In this document: positions 5,783 to 11,248 of the stretch, in pieces
How the letters are laid out: the number at the start of each line of letters is the position of its first letter
How positions within the stretch are numbered: the stretch's first letter is position 1
Assembly: GCA_019414725.1 (NCBI GenBank)
Contig: DXLM01000087.1
Location: 1 to 11,248, forward strand
Origin: Bacteroides sp.
Lineage (GTDB): Bacteria; Bacteroidota; Bacteroidia; Bacteroidales; Bacteroidaceae
DNA: 11,248 bases
Direction of reading: 5' to 3'
Notes under the pieces: model-generated
The model's database searches: none
Told to the model about the DNA's origin: nothing
What the model saw: only the letters and a program-made list of their open reading frames with translations
Translations under genes and position numbers: made by a program

Positions 5783-7318
5783 TTATTTCTTATGGCTGGC
5801 AGCATCCAGCAACTTCTTTCCCTTTTCTATTGCTTCCTCTATCGTTCCTACATTCAGGAATGCCTGTTCCGGCAAGTAATCCACCTCACCGTCCAAAATC
5901 ATCTTGAATCCTTTTATCGTATCTTCGATAGAAACCATGACACCCGGCACACCTGTAAACTGTTCGGCTACGGCAAACGGTTGTGAAAGGAACCGCTGCA
6001 CCCGACGCGCACGGTTTACAGTCTGACGATCTTCATCACTCAATTCGTCCATACCCAAAATAGAAATGATATCTTGCAACTCCTTGTTGCGCTGCAAAAT
6101 CTGCTTCACACGCTGAGCCACATCATAGTGCTCCTGCCCTACAATCAGCGGATCAAGAATACGTGAGGTTGATTCCAACGGATCTACAGCCGGATAAATA
6201 CCCAGTTCGGTAATTTTACGGCTCAATACGGTCGTTGCATCCAAGTGAGTAAATGTAGTAGCGGGCGCAGGGTCTGTCAAGTCATCAGCAGGTACATACA
6301 CAGCCTGTACCGAGGTGATAGAACCATTCTTGGTAGAAGTGATACGTTCCTGCATCTGTCCCATTTCCGTTGCCAGTGTCGGTTGGTACCCCACGGCTGA
6401 CGGCATACGGCCCAACAAAGCCGAAACCTCGGAACCTGCCTGAGTGAAACGGAATATATTGTCGATAAAGAACAAAATGTCACGTGGTCCGTTGCTGTCA
6501 CCGTTTTTGCGGTCACGGAAAGATTCGGCAACGGTCAGCCCCGAAAGGGCAATGGAAGAACGCGCGCCGGGAGGCTCGTTCATCTGTCCGTACACCAATG
6601 TGGCCTGTGACTTTTCAACTTCATTATAATCTACTTTGGAAAGATCCCAATGACCTTCTTCCATGCTTTTCTTAAATTCTTCTCCGTAGCGGATTACACC
6701 AGATTCAATCATTTCACGCAACAGGTCGTTGCCTTCACGTGTACGTTCACCGACTCCGGCAAAAACAGAAAAGCCGTTATGTTTCTTGGCAATGTTGTTA
6801 ATCAGCTCCATAATAAGCACGGTCTTGCCTACACCGGCCCCCCCAAACAATCCGATTTTACCACCCTTTGAATAAGGTTCCAGCAAATCAATAACCTTGA
6901 TACCTGTGAAGAGTACTTCCTGCACAGTAGACAATTCATCAAACTTAGGGGGCTCACGGTGAATGGGAAACGCCCCTTCCTTACTCAACGGGCGCATACC
7001 GTCCACAGCTTCACCTACTACGTTCATCAACCGGCCTTTAATCTGATTACCAACCGGCATAGTAATAGGATGTCCTGTCGGAATTACTTCCATACCACGT
7101 TGCAAACCGTCCGTACTATCCATAGCTACAGTACGCACTGTGTCTTCACCAATGTGTTGTTGAACTTCCACGACTAGAATTCTGCCGTCATTGCGTTTGA
7201 TAGTCAATGCATCATGAATGCTTGGAAGAAGCAGATCGGTGTCGATGCCTTTGCCCTCAAAATACACATCGACTACCGGTCCGATAACTTGTGAAATATG
7301 TCCAATAATCTGTGACAT
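5783..7318 (-). CDS. atpD: F1Fo ATP synthase subunit beta (catalytic)
   Basis: Beta holds the catalytic sites for ATP synthesis and hydrolysis. The 511-residue protein is longer than E. coli beta (about 460). It shows the P-loop GGAGVGKT (159-166), the GVGERTREG segment (188-196) with catalytic glutamate E191, the [11 protein letters not shown] stretch (243-253), the Walker B strand ILFFIDN (281-287) and DELSDED (424-430), the lever motif that contacts gamma. Between SGVI and [11 protein letters not shown] it carries about 27 residues not found in E. coli (about 210-236), rich in E, K, D, Y and W. The gene is the first of the operon, with an about 90-base leader behind a good Bacteroides-type -7 box. 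The start gives the expected [19 protein letters not shown]-terminus. Confidence 0.99.
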
Positions 7319-7413
7319 AAGCTTCTATTTACTTTTATTTGATAATTTACCTTTTCTATATTAACAAATATCGCAGGCTTTTTGTTTACCTACCTTTTGC
7401 TTTATATGCGCAG

Positions 7414-7444
7414 CAAAGGTAAAGATTATCTCAGTAGATTGAAC
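7414..7444 (-). promoter_or_regulatory. Probable atp operon promoter (Bacteroides type)
   Basis: The minus strand carries TACCTTTG (rc of 7414-7421), a perfect match to the TAnnTTTG -7 box of Bacteroides primary-sigma promoters. About 19 bases upstream lies GTTC (rc of 7441-7444), a poor match to the TTTG -33 box. Transcription would start near 7407, leaving a leader of roughly 90 bases before atpD. It is the best promoter match in the 195-base gap between the peptidase gene and atpD. Confidence 0.6.
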
Positions 7445-7513
7445 TTAAGCTAACATTTTTTACACATCAATACGACATTATTCCACCAAAAGAAGAAAAA
7501 AAGAACATTTCCG

Positions 7514-9064
7514 CTACTTTTTGTGCATTCCTTCACGAGATAACTGTTTACTTAAATTAGCAATTCCCAAAGCAACCACTGCTGTTACCGTAGCTGCATG
7601 CTCTTGGTATTCTGGTATATTCTTCGTATAAAGATCACGTTCCGTATGCCATATTTCCCCATAAGAGAAATTATATCCTTTTATGTCTTGTGTATTGAAA
7701 CCAAAAGTAGGCACTCCTTCCACTGCAAAAACACTGGCATCCGTACCGCCGCTTTGAGTAGGACGTTTAAAGGGTTTCGCTACCTTTACCTCAAACGGAT
7801 AATCCGCACGGATCTCTTTCACAGGCTTGCACACTTCCACAAAATCATCATACATAGCCTGAGGAACGGAGATTCCCACCGGTGGAGTCGGCCCTCCGTC
7901 CCGGTTGAACAGATTGGCAATCTTTCCCAATTCTTTTGCATGAGTCTTGACATATGCTTTTGCACCCAATAATCCAAATTCCTCTCCAGCAAAAGCCACA
8001 AACAGTATAGTACGTTTAGGTTTTGCACCGGAAAGTGCAATCATACGGGCAGCCTCCATCATAGGACCAATGCCTGTGCCACAGTCTATACCACCGGTTG
8101 CCACATCATAAGAATCAAGATGTCCGCTTATAATAACATATTCATCCGGATATTTAGTGCCCTTAATGGATGCTACGACATTATGATATTTCACAGGACC
8201 TAGTTTGAAATGATTACGAATATCAAATTCCAGCCAAAAGTTCCGTCGTTCTTTCACCATCTGTTTAATAATCTTGTATTGATGTTCATCCAACTTGATA
8301 TCACAGACTTCGGGCAAATTATCAAACGTAGTATGGGGATCATTCAATAAAGCACGATCATACAAAGCACGTAAAGGTACAGGTGCCGACTGAATAAAGC
8401 CAAGTGCTCCTGCCTCACACATCTCTTTATAAAATAGTCCCGGCATTTCACGCAAAGGCTTCATGGCATGTTTGGTTCCTTTGCTCCAATTCTCTTCCAT
8501 CAAGGCAGCATTCTGCTTTTCTATTTCTATATTTTCAGCTTTGATAGCAGCTCTCAACGAATCTCCTTTAGCAGAACGGTCAACAGGCCAACCTACATTT
8601 TCACCTGAGATCAACACCCAAGCGCCTTTCAACTGATGTTTCATGCGGTCCAGCTCTTCTTGAGTACGGGGCTCTATCAAAACATGCCCGCGTTGCAGAC
8701 CTTTAGTACCTGAAGTGTAGGATGGAGTGACAAAATGCAGATCCATTGCCTGATCTCCCCCGATTAAACGTCCGAACCATGGACCACGGTTAAAACCTAC
8801 CGGCAGTTCTCCAGCTTCTTCCAAGCGTACATCAATACCCCATCGTTTATATTCACGCATCATCCACTCGGCTGCATTCTCATACGCATCCGAGCCTATA
8901 ACTCTTCCCCCAAAACGATTGGTGAGAATATCCAACTGATGCATCACCCGGTTATCTGTTTGGCCCGTTTCAATGATTTTCTTTACGGCGGCAGGTTGGG
9001 CAAAAGTAGTCCCTGCATACAAAGAAGCAGCTATAACAGCTGCCATGCACATTTTGTTCATCAT
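7514..9064 (-). CDS. Secreted M28 zinc metallopeptidase, carboxypeptidase Q-like
   Basis: This is an exported di-zinc exopeptidase of family M28. A signal peptide covers residues 1-22 (hydrophobic AAVIAASLYAG core, cleavage likely after TFA, before Q23); there is no lipobox cysteine, so a periplasmic or secreted enzyme is expected. The metal and catalytic set is complete: H315 in SGHLDS, bridging D327 in GGIDCGTG, general base E361 and ligand E362 in AFAGEEFG, D389 in NRDGG and H473 in WHTERD. The GHLDSYDVATGG pattern and ligand spacing resemble the plasma glutamate carboxypeptidase/CPQ group, which cleaves dipeptides or N-terminal residues; the true substrate cannot be told. Its 516 residues are full length. 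Either of two adjacent ATGs could be used. It has its own promoter match and lies 195 bases before atpD on the same strand. Confidence 0.92.
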   Translation of the reverse strand: MMNKMCMAAVIAASLYAGTTFAQPAAVKKIIETGQTDNRVMHQLDILTNRFGGRVIGSDAYENAAEWMMREYKRWGIDVRLEEAGELPVGFNRGPWFGRLIGGDQAMDLHFVTPSYTSGTKGLQRGHVLIEPRTQEELDRMKHQLKGAWVLISGENVGWPVDRSAKGDSLRAAIKAENIEIEKQNAALMEENWSKGTKHAMKPLREMPGLFYKEMCEAGALGFIQSAPVPLRALYDRALLNDPHTTFDNLPEVCDIKLDEHQYKIIKQMVKERRNFWLEFDIRNHFKLGPVKYHNVVASIKGTKYPDEYVIISGHLDSYDVATGGIDCGTGIGPMMEAARMIALSGAKPKRTILFVAFAGEEFGLLGAKAYVKTHAKELGKIANLFNRDGGPTPPVGISVPQAMYDDFVEVCKPVKEIRADYPFEVKVAKPFKRPTQSGGTDASVFAVEGVPTFGFNTQDIKGYNFSYGEIWHTERDLYTKNIPEYQEHAATVTAVVALGIANLSKQLSREGMHKK

Positions 9065-9095
9065 GGTATTTCTGTTTGTTAGTTGTTAACGATTA

Positions 9096-9125
9096 CAAAT
9101 ATATAGCAAATTTTGGAACTTCAAC
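9096..9125 (-). promoter_or_regulatory. Probable promoter of the M28 peptidase gene
   Basis: The minus strand reads GTTG (rc of 9122-9125), an 18-base spacer, then TATATTTG (rc of 9096-9103). The second element matches the Bacteroides -7 consensus TAnnTTTG perfectly and the first matches three of four bases of the -33 TTTG. The start point would be near 9089, giving a short leader of about 25 bases before the ATG pair. It lies after the hairpin that follows the glycosyltransferase gene, which supports a separate transcript for the peptidase. Confidence 0.6.
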
Positions 9126-9193
9126 TATTAATTTCCAACAATTTATCAGGAGAAACCGAATATTTTTGAAGTCGTACAATACAAACAGTATTA

Positions 9194-9220
9194 AAATGAA
9201 AGTTTATTCAACTTTCATTT
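9194..9220 (-). terminator. Hairpin after the glycosyltransferase gene
   Basis: A perfect 11-bp inverted repeat (9194-9204 and 9210-9220) with a 5-base loop lies 43 bases past the glycosyltransferase stop. On the minus strand the stem ends in TTTT followed by AATAC, a short U-tract. The stem is AT-rich, so termination is probably partial, but its position between two genes and before a good promoter match suits a transcription end. Confidence 0.5.
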
Positions 9221-9263
9221 CTTTCTGGCGCACACAACCATGACTAGAGTTTTTATACGAAAC

Positions 9264-10391
9264 TCAAATAAACTCTTCCACCAAATACATCTCGTTGAAT
9301 AAAACTTGTTGATAATTGGAAGAATCACTCTCCAATAAATTTAACAAAGTATACTCAGCTCCACGTACCCAATACACAAAATCACGATTGGGATGGTAAT
9401 CCTTCGCAAATTCCAGCAACTGTTGCAAATTAAAATCGGAGGAAATGATACCCGCACCGCTTTTTTCGGCATCATATGCATTACAGTCCTGTTCTATATG
9501 GGCAGGAACCATCAGAATAGGCTTGCCTAAATACATGGCCTCGCACACCGATTCAAATCCGGCAGTACTGGCATAAGCCTTGCATCCCGCCATCTGCCTC
9601 AAAAATTCCACATCATCCAGTTGATAAAAGCTCAATGTATTATCCACTCTCTTCACCGGTTCCTCCTCCCACTTGTCCCAAAAGAAACGAAGCGGTATCC
9701 TGGGATGTTGCCTGTGCCATTTCATTACATTTTCACTGAAACCCGCATTAACCATATAGCCATGTATATAGTCACCGGAATAAGGTTCATGTAAAGTCAC
9801 TTCCTTACGCAACAAGGGAGGAATCACACGGATATTATTCTGAGGATCATCCTTCATGTAACGAAAAGAAAGAGCCAAACGTTCCTTCGCCCCCAAGCTG
9901 GTCAGTACGGTAAAAAACTTCAAAAGAGCCAAGCTTACTTTATCAGCCTTCGGAAATTCAAAACTTTTATGCAAGAACAGATATTGATGTCCTATGCAGA
10001 TTTGCGGAACAGAGGGACGGAACAGGAAATAAGTCAGTCCGGTCAGCAATTCATAGAAATTGATAACCCTGTCCGCACCACTGGCCTCGATACGCTGACG
10101 AATGTAGTTAATGCTATTGATATACACAGGAAGTTTCACTAGATTATACGCTACGCTCCGCATCAAACTCACCCGTTTGTTGGCTGGTGTAGGCAGAAAA
10201 TTAGGACTGACAAAACGTTTTATGGGAGCATGGATGTTACGATTGAAAAATCCCGGCAAGCGGCGCGAACTACTTTTACCTACCAGTACTTCCACTACTT
10301 CGTGACCGTTCCGGCGCAATATTTCCTCCAACGTAATGGCTTGAGTAAGATGTCCTCTCCCCTCACCCTGTACTATAAATAAAAATTTCAT
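9264..10391 (-). CDS. MurG-like GT-B glycosyltransferase
   Basis: This is a cytoplasmic or membrane-associated sugar transferase; donor and acceptor are unknown. The 375-residue protein begins with a strand and the glycine loop GEGRGHLTQA (9-18), like the acceptor-side GxGGH loop of MurG and related GT28-type enzymes. The C-terminal half has the donor-binding pattern TAGFESVCEAMYLGKPILMV (276-295) followed by HIEQDCNA (298-305), comparable to the SE..A.G.P.I..P..H..Q..NA region of MurG. It has no signal peptide or clear membrane helix, but hydrophobic and basic patches in the first half could touch the membrane. It is too divergent from MurG to be the peptidoglycan enzyme. Its ATG overlaps the stop of the upstream metallophosphatase as ATGA, so the two are translationally coupled and probably act in one envelope glycolipid or polysaccharide pathway. 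Confidence 0.85.
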   Translation of the reverse strand: MKFLFIVQGEGRGHLTQAITLEEILRRNGHEVVEVLVGKSSSRRLPGFFNRNIHAPIKRFVSPNFLPTPANKRVSLMRSVAYNLVKLPVYINSINYIRQRIEASGADRVINFYELLTGLTYFLFRPSVPQICIGHQYLFLHKSFEFPKADKVSLALLKFFTVLTSLGAKERLALSFRYMKDDPQNNIRVIPPLLRKEVTLHEPYSGDYIHGYMVNAGFSENVMKWHRQHPRIPLRFFWDKWEEEPVKRVDNTLSFYQLDDVEFLRQMAGCKAYASTAGFESVCEAMYLGKPILMVPAHIEQDCNAYDAEKSGAGIISSDFNLQQLLEFAKDYHPNRDFVYWVRGAEYTLLNLLESDSSNYQQVLFNEMYLVEEFI

Positions 10392-11191
10392 GAGGCTGTA
10401 TGTATTAGGGTAAACTCTTTATTATCTTCATTCTCATCAGCTAGTACATGATGGTATTCCATGATATTCCAATTCCCGTCCGCATCCTCAGTCAGTGCCG
10501 AAAGGCTTTCTACCCAATCGCCCGAATTCAGATAATGAATACCATCATAATAGGTATTAGCCGGATGATGGATATGACCACAAATCACTCCGTCACATTT
10601 ACGTACACGTGCAAACTCCACCAATACTTTCTCAAAGTCCGATATATAGGAAACAGCCGACTTTACTTTTTGTTTGACGGCCTGTGACAGAGAATAATAC
10701 GGTTTCCCCCGTTTGGTACGATATTGGTTATAAAAGCGGTTCGCCCATAAGAGGAATGTATAACCTGCATCGCCCAACCGGGCTAACCATTTCATCTGTG
10801 TGGTAACCCGGTCGAATAGATCGCCATGTGTCACATAATAACGCTTTCCATGTGTTTCAAGGATGTATTCTTTGACGATTTTTACGTTATAGAATGTCAT
10901 AGGGACCAAGCCGTCCAGGAAATCATCGTGGTTGCCACGCACATAAATTACTTCAGTACCGAAGTTCTCCATCATTTTCATGATAACCTTAAAGAAATCA
11001 GTATGTTTTGCTTGCCACCTCTTAGTACCCGCCTTACGCAAATGCCAACCATCTATAATGTCTCCGTTCAATATCAGACGGTCACAATTGACAGATTTCA
11101 AAAAGTTACTGACCTCTATTGTTTTAGAATGAGAGGTTCCCAGATGGATATCCGATAAAACCACTGTAGGATAATACGTTCTCAGATGCAT
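10388..11191 (-). CDS. Calcineurin-like metallophosphatase, LpxH-related
   Basis: This is a di-metal phosphoesterase. From the chosen ATG it has 267 residues with all five motifs: SDIHLG (13-18; D14, H16), GDIID (43-47), GNHDD (86-90), THGD (121-124) and GHIHHP (205-210). The about 80-residue, basic, amphipathic helical segment between the last two resembles the lid of UDP-2,3-diacylglucosamine hydrolases (LpxH group), which cleave a pyrophosphate in lipid A synthesis. LpxH proper has GNRDF at the third motif; here it is GNHDDF, the general phosphoesterase form, so a different lipid-linked or nucleotide substrate is quite possible. A TTG at 11215 would add 8 residues but overlaps a possible -7 box; the ATG directly before the first strand is preferred. 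It overlaps the glycosyltransferase gene by 4 bases. Confidence 0.88.
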   Translation of the reverse strand: MHLRTYYPTVVLSDIHLGTSHSKTIEVSNFLKSVNCDRLILNGDIIDGWHLRKAGTKRWQAKHTDFFKVIMKMMENFGTEVIYVRGNHDDFLDGLVPMTFYNVKIVKEYILETHGKRYYVTHGDLFDRVTTQMKWLARLGDAGYTFLLWANRFYNQYRTKRGKPYYSLSQAVKQKVKSAVSYISDFEKVLVEFARVRKCDGVICGHIHHPANTYYDGIHYLNSGDWVESLSALTEDADGNWNIMEYHHVLADENEDNKEFTLIHTAS

Positions 11192-11210
11192 ATCTTTATT
11201 ATTAAAACTA

Positions 11211-11218
11211 TGCAAATA
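11211..11218 (-). promoter_or_regulatory. Possible -7 box upstream of the metallophosphatase
   Basis: The minus strand reads GATATTTG (rc of 11211-11218), one base off the TAnnTTTG consensus in its defined positions. A TTTG-like -33 element at normal spacing is not evident, and only 30 more bases of upstream sequence are in the window. If real, transcription would start inside the stretch between the TTG and the ATG, which supports the ATG start. Confidence 0.3.
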
Positions 11219-11248
11219 TCCATGTTATCTGTTACAAGATCGTGTCGG

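Noticed and set aside
58..7318. Reading the cluster as an N-type Na+ ATPase because atpD-atpC come first
   Set aside because: A delta gene is present, there is only one small membrane gene instead of recognisable AtpQ and AtpR, and the c subunit lacks the Na+ ligands.
7486..7520. Terminator at the end of the peptidase gene
   Set aside because: There is a T-rich run on the minus strand, but the only hairpin before it is about 3 bp (GAA/TTC) and overlaps the stop region; too weak to call.
11192..11215. TTG start adding 8 residues to the metallophosphatase
   Set aside because: The TTG overlaps a possible -7 box, the added residues are not part of the fold, and an ATG lies right before the first conserved strand.

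Overview
The window looks like a chromosomal region from a gut-type member of the Bacteroidales (Bacteroides/Phocaeicola relatives). The grounds are protein character (short ATP synthase epsilon, insertions in alpha and beta, subunit a with a signal peptide), AT-rich gene starts without clear Shine-Dalgarno sequences, and -7 boxes fitting the Bacteroides TAnnTTTG pattern. A genus call within Bacteroidaceae is from memory of related sequences and is only tentative. Every supported gene lies on the minus strand, so transcription runs from high to low coordinates.

From the upstream (right) end: a calcineurin-like metallophosphatase resembling LpxH (10388-11191) overlaps by an ATGA a MurG-like GT-B glycosyltransferase (9264-10391). 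The two form a small, probably envelope-glycolipid, operon that ends in a weak hairpin. Next comes a secreted M28 zinc peptidase of the carboxypeptidase Q type (7514-9064) with its own good promoter match.

The rest (58-7318) is one complete F1Fo ATP synthase operon in the order atpD-atpC-X-atpB-atpE-atpF-atpH-atpA-atpG. X is a four-helix membrane protein in the place of an atpI-type assembly factor. A perfect TAnnTTTG box lies about 95 bases before atpD, and a strong 15-bp hairpin follows atpG. Most junctions are 1-31 bases; the exception is a 121-base AT-rich gap between atpH and atpA that carries heptamer repeats in opposite orientations. All eight core F1Fo subunits are present and intact: alpha, beta, gamma, delta, epsilon, a, b and c.

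The enzyme is unusual in several ways: a circularly permuted gene order with atpDC first, an epsilon without its C-terminal inhibitory helices, an about 27-residue insertion in beta and about 7 residues in alpha, an about 100-residue exported N-terminal domain on subunit a, an E/H swap around the proton channel, and a c subunit whose ion-site ligands point to H+ rather than Na+. I see no mobile element, CRISPR array, tRNA or rRNA. No wholly new system is apparent; the most interesting material is the set of lineage-specific ATP synthase modifications and the phosphatase-glycosyltransferase pair.
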